Origin: Chloroflexota bacterium
Lineage (GTDB): Bacteria > Chloroflexota > Anaerolineae > Aggregatilineales > UBA3940
Length of the DNA stretch: 17,428 nucleotides
Reading direction: 5' to 3'
Assembly: GCA_010092775.1 (NCBI GenBank)
Contig: JAADYZ010000014.1
Span: 1-17,428 of the forward strand
Positions within the stretch are counted from its first letter, which is position 1, and the number at the start of each line of letters is the position of its first letter. The notes beneath the pieces were generated by a model, which was not told the DNA's origin, did no database searches, and saw only the letters and a list, made by a program, of their open reading frames with translations. The translations under genes were made by a program, and so were the position numbers. Below are positions 6,170 to 14,253 of this stretch, one piece after another.

Positions 6170-7501
6170 TTACTGCGTCAGGAAGGGACGGCTGGTCACG
6201 GTGATACGGATACCGTAAGAGTCGTTACCACCTGGGTTGTAGTTGAAAGACAGCAGACTACCTGGGAAGCCCTGATCCTGGGTTGGGATTTGGAACTCGA
6301 AACTTGCCCAGTCGTCACTGGCGTTACCGTCGTTGTCCGCATTGGTCGGGATGTTGTCTGGACCTTCCCGAGCCATTGGGATCGGTGGATCATCCTGACA
6401 GTCGTTGGCGCTGTCGCCGTAGCACAAGTGCCAGTCTGGCAAGGGCATCTCTTCAAAGAAGAAGTACACTGGGCCAGCCGCACCCGCGTCGGGGTCGTAC
6501 AACTCGACGCTCATATCCTGCCCGGCGAACTGCGCACTCACATAGGTCAGCTCGATGTCAACTCGGATGTTGCTACTCAAGCCTTGGGCAGCGAAAGCGT
6601 TCAGCGGAATGTAGCCGATTGCAAACACATTGACGTTATCCGTGCTCTTGAGCTGCTCAACACTCGGGAACTCACCACTATTTACAAAGCTGTGGAACAC
6701 GTACATGTTGCGCGCATTCACCCCGATGGGGGCCTGATAGTCCGGACCCGTTGTGGGGGGTGGGCCTGCCCAGATGTCATACTGATTCTCGGTATGGCCG
6801 CGCAGCGGACGCACTTCCAGGAAGATCGAGCGGTTGCCCGACGAGTCCACATAGATGTCTGGTGTGTCGTCGGTCAGGTCGACAGTGAAATCACCGCGCC
6901 CTGGTCCACCATGATCCGTGCAGGGTTCTTCCGCCGTAGTATAGACGTTATTCGCGTTGTAGATCTCAAAGTAGTTAGACGACATGCTGGAACTGGTCAC
7001 GTTGAAGATCTCATCCGCATCCAGAATACCATCCTGGTTGCCTGTTGGGTTAGCGGCGCTGAAGTCAGCATGGGCCGTCCAGAAGGCAAAGCAGTCCTCA
7101 GCCAGCACAACAGGTTCCTCGTCCAGCTCGCCCCAACTGCCAGGGCCTGTCATCGATTCGGTGAACTCATCCAATAGAGAGGCGTAGTTCGGCACAGTGG
7201 CCTGATAGTCACTGAAATCGACCAGAGTCGTGCACAAGTTGGCAATCTGGCCAGGGCCAGAGTTGGCATCAGCAACAGTCGGGTCAAGATTGTACCACCA
7301 GGTACGTGGGTCCTCATCTTGCAGCCAGACATCCGTACAAGGGTCACCACCGAAGACCTCGATCGGCTCGAACTCGCGCATACTGGTCGGGTTGCTAGCT
7401 ACCTGCGGGCTGATCCAGCGCAGATCGGTCAGATCAGCGCGGCGCCCGTCAGGGGTATCATCAACACCACTGATGTAGTAGGCAATATCACGCTCCACCA
7501 A
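6170..7501 (-). CDS. C-terminal half of the TadG-like protein, separated by an amber codon
   Basis: The 443-residue frame is in exact register with the TadG-like frame upstream (8851 minus 7501 = 450 codons). Only a TAG at 7517-7519 lies between them, and five sense codons join the stop to the nominal TTG start. There is no ribosome site before that TTG and no signal peptide or membrane segment, so this is best read as the distal ectodomain of one 892-aa protein. It is acidic, rich in Asp, Asn, Gly and Pro, with scattered cysteines (55, 90, 137, 194, 360, 368). A degenerate EF-hand-like loop, TGNQDGILDADE, is at 153-164. The phrase VELYDPD (332-338) echoes VELFDPD in the upstream half. Whether it is expressed depends on amber readthrough, internal initiation, or the stop being an error or a recent mutation. 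Confidence 0.7.
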   Translation of the reverse strand: MVERDIAYYISGVDDTPDGRRADLTDLRWISPQVASNPTSMREFEPIEVFGGDPCTDVWLQDEDPRTWWYNLDPTVADANSGPGQIANLCTTLVDFSDYQATVPNYASLLDEFTESMTGPGSWGELDEEPVVLAEDCFAFWTAHADFSAANPTGNQDGILDADEIFNVTSSSMSSNYFEIYNANNVYTTAEEPCTDHGGPGRGDFTVDLTDDTPDIYVDSSGNRSIFLEVRPLRGHTENQYDIWAGPPPTTGPDYQAPIGVNARNMYVFHSFVNSGEFPSVEQLKSTDNVNVFAIGYIPLNAFAAQGLSSNIRVDIELTYVSAQFAGQDMSVELYDPDAGAAGPVYFFFEEMPLPDWHLCYGDSANDCQDDPPIPMAREGPDNIPTNADNDGNASDDWASFEFQIPTQDQGFPGSLLSFNYNPGGNDSYGIRITVTSRPFLTQ

Positions 7502-7516
7502 CGTACCATATGGCAG

Positions 7517-7519
7517 CTA
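7517..7519 (-). other. In-frame amber codon splitting the TadG-like gene
   Basis: On the minus strand the frame reads TTC CGT TAG CTG CCA TAT GGT ACG TTG GTG, continuing open for 448 sense codons to the natural stop at 6170-6172. This is a single-codon interruption with no frameshift. Confidence 0.9.
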
Positions 7520-8851
7520 ACGGAAGTAGGACAGGCGGAACAGAATGGGAGTACGATTGAACACTGCGCTGCCACCGCCGCCGCGCTGACGATACTCGTC
7601 CGTGCGATAGAACCAGAACGGATTGTCGTTACGCAGGGCTTCTTCAGTCTCCAGGCCGGGAATAGCCCGGATGCAGGTGTCATTTGCGCTTGCGGTGCAA
7701 GCTTGATTGTCGTTGGTCTTGGTCGGTGGGTTCGGGTCGATTAGCAAATCGAGATTAGCATCCAGGTCCGCTTCGACATCGGACCGACCGCCGGGGAAAC
7801 CGTTGGCAACAGCGACAGCATCCTTGTCAGCATTGTTCAAGTCATCCCAACGGGGTGGCCACGGGCCGGTATAGGACAGACCACCCGGATCGACCCAGGT
7901 CTGCGGCACGAAGTAGGCCGTACGGGTGAGGTCACCACGCCGCCACACGTCATCGGTCGCATTGCCAGGTCGGCTCAGACTGTCTGGGTCGAACAGTTCG
8001 ACGCGCAGTTCGTTTGGGCTGTAGTCCGGCGGAACGTTGATGCGATAGTCGATTGAGCCGCGCCGTTCAAACCACTCCGGGTTATCCGGAGCAAGCGCTT
8101 CGTTGTCCAGGTTGTTGATGTCATCCACACCGTTCATGCTCACGGGCGAGAAGGCGTCGCCAAAGGATCGCTGCTGGCCAGGGCCAAACACCGCCTGGAT
8201 CGAGGACTTCAGCACACCCTGCTGCCCTAAAGAACTGGCCAGGATTTCCACGAAGGGATAGTACTCGGCCTCCGCAGCAGAGCGCAGCCGGATCGTATCG
8301 AAGCCAGCGAGGCGCATGAAGAAGGTTGGAGAGTTCCACTGCGTTTCGATGTAGTAGCGAATAGCGCCGGGGAACTGCCCCACGCGCTGATCGCCACAGT
8401 ATTCGACCACTTCAAACAAGGGATTGCCTGGCATGGCCACGGGGTCAGCATAGCCGCTGTCTGGGTCTTCTGGATCGATGTAGCAGCCGGGATTGGCGAT
8501 GTCCTCCAGACCCTCAGCAGGGCCACCTAGAACAACCCCGTTCAGGGCCATCGTTTGCACACCACGCTGATTGGCGGCGTTCAGGCGGTCGTCTAACACA
8601 TCGCTGTCCGCATGGTACAGGTCGATAATACCGACCAGCACCGCAGCGTCCGTTGCGCGGTCGAGCATTGCCTGGCGCATGAACAAGATACCGCTGTCCA
8701 GGGCCAGGCCAGCCGCCAGCAGCAGACCCACCATCGAGAAGGCCAGCAAGATCAGAAGCTGACCGCTTTCAGCCTCCTCTTCTTCAACGCAGAAGAACGA
8801 AGCCATCTGCTGTCGGAATAGAGTGGTCATGGTTTGAGTCTCTTCCATCAC
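7517..8851 (-). CDS. TadG-like pilus-assembly protein, N-terminal part (ends at amber)
   Basis: The N-terminus is a classic TadG anchor: an acidic cytoplasmic tail, GQLLILLAFSMVGLLLAAG (30-48) as the membrane segment, then ALDSGILFMRQAMLDRATDAAVLVG, matching the family's helix after the membrane. The rest (about 80-444) is an extracytoplasmic region with VELFDPD and a Gly-rich stretch. TadG-like proteins sit at the cell surface with Flp pili. GTG at 8851 overlaps the upstream TadE-like stop by 1 nt and has GGAG eight bases before it; ATG at 8848 is equally possible. The frame ends at a TAG at 7517-7519, after which the same frame stays open to 6170, so the gene is probably split rather than naturally 444 aa long. 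Confidence 0.85.
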   Translation of the reverse strand: MMEETQTMTTLFRQQMASFFCVEEEEAESGQLLILLAFSMVGLLLAAGLALDSGILFMRQAMLDRATDAAVLVGIIDLYHADSDVLDDRLNAANQRGVQTMALNGVVLGGPAEGLEDIANPGCYIDPEDPDSGYADPVAMPGNPLFEVVEYCGDQRVGQFPGAIRYYIETQWNSPTFFMRLAGFDTIRLRSAAEAEYYPFVEILASSLGQQGVLKSSIQAVFGPGQQRSFGDAFSPVSMNGVDDINNLDNEALAPDNPEWFERRGSIDYRINVPPDYSPNELRVELFDPDSLSRPGNATDDVWRRGDLTRTAYFVPQTWVDPGGLSYTGPWPPRWDDLNNADKDAVAVANGFPGGRSDVEADLDANLDLLIDPNPPTKTNDNQACTASANDTCIRAIPGLETEEALRNDNPFWFYRTDEYRQRGGGGSAVFNRTPILFRLSYFR

Positions 8852-10152
8852 TAGTTATTCTCCACATCATTACCACAGCCATTATCGAAACGTACAAACT
8901 CAATGCGCAGAGTGCCAGGGATTGAACCCTCACTCAGGCGAACACGCGCAAAGGAGTCGACCAGGAAAGCAGGCCGAGGATTCTGATGCAGCGTGTCGCC
9001 CGTTTCCCCATTGCCTGTATCGAGGAAATGCTGCTCTTTCTGATCATAGACCACAACAAGCAACAAACGTTGGGCCCCCACAATCGCATCAATCTGGGCT
9101 TGGTTGGGCTGCCCACCGACATGTTCAAGCACCCAGTCACCTTTGTGCAGGTCGCGATCGGGGAAGGGTGGACGCTCCGGCGAGCTGGTTGCCGCGTACT
9201 CCTGGAAGCCAATATTCGGGTCATTGGTCGTCACGATATTGGCCGGGTCCCAGGCAACCGGGATCGGGTTGGGGCCATCAAAGCGCCAGCGCAGGTATGC
9301 TCCTTCGCCTAAACCAACGCCTGCGGACATGCTGATATTCACGACTTCGCCCGGTGCAACAGGTGGAGCGGCTGGCGGGAGTAAGGTATCACGAGACACA
9401 CCCACCGGGAAGGCGGGGCAGCCACTCTGGAAGGTCGACAGGGTCTGATCTTCGATTTCCTGGCGGAACATACCGTAGGCCCGCAGCGGGACGCGCCCCT
9501 CACCCGTCGTCTCGACATTCAAGGTCTGGCCAGGCCAGTTAAAGCGGAACAAGGTAGAGGCGTCGTAGCGCACCACCACGATGACAAACTGCGTCCCGGC
9601 GAGTTGAGTACCCGCCACAGGAGCGTCGTCAAAAGACAACTCCAACAGGTCGGTCAACGGATCAGCGGGTTGCAAACGTGGGTCAGGTACCGCTTCCGGG
9701 TCGGCGCTGCTTGGGCAGCCATTGGCCGTTCCAAAGATGCAGTTAGGCTCAACGACATCGCCGTCTTCCTCTAAGCCCCAGGGGTTGGTTCCATGCTGAT
9801 TGAGCCATTCGACGCCGCTGCCATCCGATGCACTATTGAACACTGGGCGGATCACAAACACATTCAAGAACTCTTCATCCATCGCGGGGGACTGCTCAGC
9901 CATGCGGGCGATATTGCTGTCCATACTGCCGTCGGGTGCATCAACCAGGCTACGCGCGACCTCGCGCGCCAGGTTTTCAGCACGATTCTGATAAACCAGC
10001 ATATTGCCGATCTCCAACACCCCCGAGAGGATGAACAGGAGCAGCGGCAGTACGAGTGCCAGCTCGACCAGACTTTGAGCGTTTTCAGAGCGGCTGTGCG
10101 TGTCGGCGTCTGTCGTCAGCCGATCCCATAGCCGTAACATATCATTGATCAT
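8851..10152 (-). CDS. TadE-like pseudopilin-type protein 2
   Basis: N-terminal TadE domain: SENAQSLVELALVLPLLLF (22-40) gives a short polar leader, a glutamate (E30) and the membrane helix. The family helix IGNMLVYQNRAENLAREVAR (48-67) follows. If processed like a type IV/Tad pseudopilin, cleavage would fall between A25 and Q26, with E30 at +5; alanine rather than glycine at -1 is unusual. Residues about 80-433 are a large extracytoplasmic region of unknown fold, including a beta-rich part around 250-400 and cysteines near both ends. The ATG at 10152 follows the preceding stop by 9 nt, with GAGAGG and AAGAG upstream, and the stop overlaps the TadG-like start by 1 nt. Unusually long for TadE (433 versus roughly 150-200 aa). 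Confidence 0.87.
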   Translation of the reverse strand: MINDMLRLWDRLTTDADTHSRSENAQSLVELALVLPLLLFILSGVLEIGNMLVYQNRAENLAREVARSLVDAPDGSMDSNIARMAEQSPAMDEEFLNVFVIRPVFNSASDGSGVEWLNQHGTNPWGLEEDGDVVEPNCIFGTANGCPSSADPEAVPDPRLQPADPLTDLLELSFDDAPVAGTQLAGTQFVIVVVRYDASTLFRFNWPGQTLNVETTGEGRVPLRAYGMFRQEIEDQTLSTFQSGCPAFPVGVSRDTLLPPAAPPVAPGEVVNISMSAGVGLGEGAYLRWRFDGPNPIPVAWDPANIVTTNDPNIGFQEYAATSSPERPPFPDRDLHKGDWVLEHVGGQPNQAQIDAIVGAQRLLLVVVYDQKEQHFLDTGNGETGDTLHQNPRPAFLVDSFARVRLSEGSIPGTLRIEFVRFDNGCGNDVENN

Positions 10153-10161
10153 ATCGTTCTC

Positions 10162-10848
10162 TTACCTCTCTTGACCGGTAGTAGCATCGACATTGAGTTC
10201 ACATAACACCGTGGACGGGTTGTCCACTTCAATCAGCGTGACCCGCCAGTGCAGTCTACCCAGGTTAGCTGCGGCAGACAGCCGCGCCTCAACCAGGGGT
10301 TCGGGAAGGGTCTCGACCAAGCTCCCGCATTGATCAAAGAAGCGTGGCATCACCTGAGAACTGTCCAGGGCCCAGCCATCATCTTCAATCAGCAGCGGCA
10401 GCGAATCCCACAACTGGGTTTCCACCATACTCACCTCCCCACCCAGATCAACCACGACTGTGGCCAGTTCTGCACGTGAGGGCAAGTAGAAGTGGAAAGT
10501 CCAGCCGGACCGTCCGGCGCGTAGCTGCTCCAGGTTGATCACAGGCGTCCAGGCGCTGGCGGCGCTGACAAGCTGCGCCCCCGCTTCGACCTGCCGCGCG
10601 ATCTCCAAGGCCTCCGGGTAGGCTTCACGCGCAGTCAGGATGTCGAAGGACACACGCGGTGTCTGTTCGATCGGTGGCGGGGTCACCGCCGCCTGACGCG
10701 CACGTGCCACCAGGATGCCGGCAATCACGAAGAGCGCGATCACCAACAGGCCACCCAGTCCTGCTGCAACGATCCATTCAACCTGAACGTCGTCTTCAGG
10801 GGCTGGGTCAGCGCTGCTGTTGGCTGGAGCGTTTACACGAGTCTGCAT
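10162..10848 (-). CDS. Single-pass membrane protein with PepSY-like ectodomain
   Basis: No close family recognised. From the ATG at 10848 the 228-aa product has an acidic cytoplasmic N-terminus and one membrane segment (about 25-47, WIVAAGLGGLLVIALFVIAG), then a Pro-rich linker and an extracytoplasmic domain. That domain seems to hold two similar halves: AREAYPEALEIARQV...SGWTFHFYLPS, and a second ending LHWRVTLIEV...ELNVDATTGQ. The W-x-V strand and DAxTG ending resemble PepSY-type domains, an inference that needs profile comparison. The GTG at 10881 is rejected because it lies within a hairpin. Placed between the large TadE-like gene and the second TadE-like gene, 9 nt before the latter, so it is likely an accessory of the same surface assembly. 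Confidence 0.75.
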   Translation of the reverse strand: MQTRVNAPANSSADPAPEDDVQVEWIVAAGLGGLLVIALFVIAGILVARARQAAVTPPPIEQTPRVSFDILTAREAYPEALEIARQVEAGAQLVSAASAWTPVINLEQLRAGRSGWTFHFYLPSRAELATVVVDLGGEVSMVETQLWDSLPLLIEDDGWALDSSQVMPRFFDQCGSLVETLPEPLVEARLSAAANLGRLHWRVTLIEVDNPSTVLCELNVDATTGQER

Positions 10849-10871
10849 GGTGTTTCTCAAAATTGATCCCA

Positions 10872-10903
10872 GGCTGCCCACCGAAGCGGTTCGGTAGGCA
10901 GCC
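10872..10903 (-). terminator. Intercistronic stem-loop in the Tad-like operon
   Basis: A 14-bp stem, arms 10903-10890 and 10885-10872 read on the minus strand, with loop of 4. The single + strand mismatch (10879/10896) becomes a G:U pair in minus-strand RNA, pointing to selection on that transcript. The U-stretch (ATTTT) follows only after about 9 nt, so it is more likely an attenuating or mRNA-stabilising hairpin than a full terminator. Confidence 0.6.
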
Positions 10904-10926
10904 TTACTTACGGGTTTGCGTTTTGA

Positions 10927-13900
10927 CTAGGGTTCGACTTCACAATTCGGTGCCGACCCGATCGGGCAGCTCAGTTCAAGCGAAATTGCACTTAGCATCG
11001 CATTATTGGTTGAGGCGTACAAGCGCAAGTAGAGATCCGTCGATCCAGTACCAGGTAGTGAGATCAGATCGGTGTGCGCGATGGCCACATCGTGACCACT
11101 GCCGTCGTCTACGCCGTCGGCGAGGTCAGCGGTTTCGAAGATGTCGAAGTCCGTCAGGATTGGTGTCCAGGCTGACTGATCGCGGCTCCAATCGATCGAG
11201 AAGACACGCGCGTTGTCACTGGTTGCCCAGGTCTCGGCAAAGCCCAAGGTGATGCGGTATTCGTAGCCCTCAGGCAGACCGACAAAGCGGTAGGTCATGT
11301 CGGCGCCCCAAGTACGGCAGGAGAACAGGTGACCTGGACCGTTCGTCTCGAAGGGCAGCACTTGGCTGCCGCCAGTTGCGTCGATTGCACCAACCGGTAC
11401 GGGTAGGGGTGCGTAGGGCAGCAGGGAGCGGATACCATGTCCGGTACTTGAGTTACGCGGATTTTCAGACTGCACCAGCCCCCATTGGGTGCCAGCCGTC
11501 GTCTGCAACCCGACGTTCGCGGTCTGTGAGGCCCAGGTGTAGCCCAGGTAGTCGACAGCGGGGCAGGCCGTGTCGCCAATGTTGAGATACATGTTCTGGA
11601 AGATGCCATCCTGCCAGCCAGGTGTCTCGGTCGGCATGCTTAAGGGCGGCGGAGACCCGACCGTTGGTGGGGTTGAAGCGCCTGTCCAGAAGACGATACC
11701 GACACTCCAGGGGCCAGGGCCAGCACTGTCGCTGCGTCCACGCGCCGCCCACTCATAGGTACCATTGGCGATCAACATGATTTCAGCCGCACCTGCGGTT
11801 GTGATCCGACACTCAGTGAATGCCCCCGCAATGTCTGTACAGGTGAAGTGGTTGAGCGAGTCATAGAGGACATAGCGCCGGGGATCGACGAAGGTAGGTG
11901 CACCCTTGATGACGATTTCGTACTGGGTGACCACATCGCCATCCGGCACATGCCAGGTGAAGAGCTGCCTTGGGTCAGGCGCGACGTTCCCCACTGGCGC
12001 AATCGCCGTGACTTGCTGTGGTGCACCTGGCAGCGCCTGAGTGATCTCGAAGTCCCACACGCTAGACGCGGTTGAACCCTGCGAGTTCGCTGCCACGATG
12101 CGCCAGGTGTAGAGGCCAGCTGGCAAACTCAACACCGGCGATACCTGGCAGGTCGTCGTGCAAGGTACCGCACTGACATCATAGGGGAGCGAAATCACCT
12201 CAGCGCCAAACTCATCCCAGATCTGCAGGGTGTAGAATTCGGTGCGATCGGCTGGTATCCACTCGAAAGTTGGGTCATTCGTTGGAACGATATCGCCATT
12301 GGTTGGTGAGACTAGAAGCGGCGTTTCCGGTGCGGAGGCAAAACCCGTACCGGCGTCTACCACAAACCAGAACCAGGTCCGCAGACGCTGGACAAACTGG
12401 TTCGGGTCGCGCGCGTCCACACCCCAACGATAAGGGCCATTGATCAGATCCAAGACCGGCGAGACCGCGCATTGATCAGGCGCTCCGGGCGTACAGGTAA
12501 GCAATGGGTTGCCCTTGATGTAGCGCAACTTGGCCACCTCAATACGAGAGGCACCATTCGTCTGAACATTCAGACGATATTCTTCTGCTACACTTTGATC
12601 TTCCCACACAAAGGTCGGATTATCGCTTGTGATCGTCGGGCCTTGCGGCTCCGCTACAAAGTCGAAAGTGGTGTCCTGGCTGTCAACACCCGGGCTGATC
12701 GGTCGAACAGGATCGAGCGTCGGGAATTTGACCACGAAGGAGAAGGTTTCCAGCGGGCCTGGGCTAGCAGGGTCCTGGCTGAATTGCATTTCCGAACCCG
12801 GCGGGATGGTCACACCGTCCGGTGGCAAACCAGCATCGGAGAGCTGACGAGCGATGACCCACCACTCCACGGTTGATCCTTCTTGGAAGGTATCCAACTC
12901 CACTCGACACTGTGGTGTCGGCGTGTATGGGGGAGCGGGTGTACATACATCTGCCGCCAGGAAAGCCTGTAGCTGCAAGGAACCACCGTCAACCCGGTAG
13001 TACACACCATACTGCTGCACAATCCCGATCGGGTTACCCCCGACATCCTCCTGGATAGCCGCGTTCCACACGAAATCCGGATTGGGGTCTTCCACAATGG
13101 GCAGACCTGTACCACCGGGGTCGTCGTCTAGGTCGTAGCTGCCCAGGTTGAAGCGATCGGGCTCGGCCAGTAGAACGGGGAAGGTTTGAGCATCCACCAG
13201 ACCCGCCGTCGCTGTGATTTCCGATGCACCCAGCGTGGGGATTTCAGGAACTTCTGGCGGCAGCACCGCTTCACGCAGCAGGCCCGTCGCGCCAAAGTCT
13301 TCATTGATAGCAATGGTCGTACCGGTTAGCAGGATCGATTGGTTCGGCACCAACTGATTCAACACCGGCGTGATGAGCGGCATGCGGTAGGAAACCTGTA
13401 CCGTCACGACTTGGCTGGGGCGGCCGCCAAAGCCACCCGTCAAGTAGGCTTCCTGCCAGATGTAATCGGTATCGCCCGCAGTGCAGACTTCCGATCCACC
13501 CGAACCATCTTCACACAAGCAGTCGCCATTCCCGTCGCGTACGATCGCGGAGGTCGGGAGTTCATTGCAGGGGATGGGATGTGGCTGTGGCAGCACATAG
13601 GACTGGTAAGGCCCAATGATCTGCGAATCCGTTGTTTCAGGGATGAAAGGCCCTGCGCCACGAACCGAGATATCGTAATAGCCCGGAATGAGCTGAGCCT
13701 CTTCAGCGTTGACAGGACTGCCGGAATACTCCTGCTCGACCTGCGCTACAAAAGCGGCTTCATTCAAGTTGAGCGGAGTCATCAGCCGCAGTGCAGCCGC
13801 CTCAATCGAACAAGTTCGAGCGTTGCGATAAGGCTGCCAGAACTCCACGTCGCCCGTGTCAACGCCTGCAGTACCGACATTCAGCGTGCCGAAAGAGGTG

Positions 13901-14253
13901 GTCACATCTCCCACCGATTCATCGGTGAAGCGTGGCTCACAGGGGGCGATGTAGTTCAGTGGCCCACCTTCGAAGCCAGCGTCCAATCCATCGTTGGGAT
14001 CGGCGCTGCCATCAGCCGATTGGGGATTCCAACCTGCAAGGGGGTCAGCGATGTATAGGGGGTCAGATTGACCCGTGACAGCGTAACGAGCCGCTAAACG
14101 CGTGGCGTTTTGCAGCGTCACGTATCCGAACATGACCCGAGAGAACTCGATGATCATGATGAGGGCAAACAGGAAAATCACCAGGGTGAGTGAAAACTCA
14201 ACCAGGGCCTGACCGCGGTGCTTTCCTGTAGGTCGAAATAATAGCTTTTCCAT
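10927..14253 (-). CDS. Large TadE-like protein with four FN3-like repeats and malectin-like C-terminus
   Basis: First gene of the operon; 1108 aa. GAAAGG lies six bases before the ATG. The N-terminus is TadE: basic leader, then RGQALVEFSLTLVIFLFAL (13-31), with a potential prepilin-peptidase cut after G14 and the diagnostic E19 at +5, followed by the TadE helix (about 36-57). Residues about 60-330 are a pilin-like domain. Four Ig/FN3-like repeats follow (about 388-510, 540-635, 643-740, 745-860). Each opens with a conserved Trp (W396, W550, W665, W767) and carries a close Cys pair (437/449, 587/595, 698/702, 805/815) followed by a W-x-V-x-A-type strand. The C-terminus (about 880-1096) looks malectin-like: YRITLGFAETW, then RVFSIDWS. 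Probable role is surface adhesion or glycan binding on a pilus-like structure. This is inferred, as ordinary TadE proteins are about 150-200 aa. Confidence 0.88.
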   Translation of the reverse strand: MEKLLFRPTGKHRGQALVEFSLTLVIFLFALIMIIEFSRVMFGYVTLQNATRLAARYAVTGQSDPLYIADPLAGWNPQSADGSADPNDGLDAGFEGGPLNYIAPCEPRFTDESVGDVTTSFGTLNVGTAGVDTGDVEFWQPYRNARTCSIEAAALRLMTPLNLNEAAFVAQVEQEYSGSPVNAEEAQLIPGYYDISVRGAGPFIPETTDSQIIGPYQSYVLPQPHPIPCNELPTSAIVRDGNGDCLCEDGSGGSEVCTAGDTDYIWQEAYLTGGFGGRPSQVVTVQVSYRMPLITPVLNQLVPNQSILLTGTTIAINEDFGATGLLREAVLPPEVPEIPTLGASEITATAGLVDAQTFPVLLAEPDRFNLGSYDLDDDPGGTGLPIVEDPNPDFVWNAAIQEDVGGNPIGIVQQYGVYYRVDGGSLQLQAFLAADVCTPAPPYTPTPQCRVELDTFQEGSTVEWWVIARQLSDAGLPPDGVTIPPGSEMQFSQDPASPGPLETFSFVVKFPTLDPVRPISPGVDSQDTTFDFVAEPQGPTITSDNPTFVWEDQSVAEEYRLNVQTNGASRIEVAKLRYIKGNPLLTCTPGAPDQCAVSPVLDLINGPYRWGVDARDPNQFVQRLRTWFWFVVDAGTGFASAPETPLLVSPTNGDIVPTNDPTFEWIPADRTEFYTLQIWDEFGAEVISLPYDVSAVPCTTTCQVSPVLSLPAGLYTWRIVAANSQGSTASSVWDFEITQALPGAPQQVTAIAPVGNVAPDPRQLFTWHVPDGDVVTQYEIVIKGAPTFVDPRRYVLYDSLNHFTCTDIAGAFTECRITTAGAAEIMLIANGTYEWAARGRSDSAGPGPWSVGIVFWTGASTPPTVGSPPPLSMPTETPGWQDGIFQNMYLNIGDTACPAVDYLGYTWASQTANVGLQTTAGTQWGLVQSENPRNSSTGHGIRSLLPYAPLPVPVGAIDATGGSQVLPFETNGPGHLFSCRTWGADMTYRFVGLPEGYEYRITLGFAETWATSDNARVFSIDWSRDQSAWTPILTDFDIFETADLADGVDDGSGHDVAIAHTDLISLPGTGSTDLYLRLYASTNNAMLSAISLELSCPIGSAPNCEVEP

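Noticed and set aside
6131..7177. Long + strand open frame antisense to the distal TadG half
   Set aside because: The antisense of a high-GC coding region often stays open; it runs through the terminator, and the minus-strand translation has the coherent Tad-like context.
7517..7519. Amber codon read as pyrrolysine
   Set aside because: No pyl genes or methylamine methyltransferase context in the window; nonsense mutation, sequencing error or simple readthrough are more economical.
13339..14058. 239-codon + strand frame antisense to the large TadE-like gene
   Set aside because: Arg/His-rich translation without domain features; overlaps a well-supported gene.
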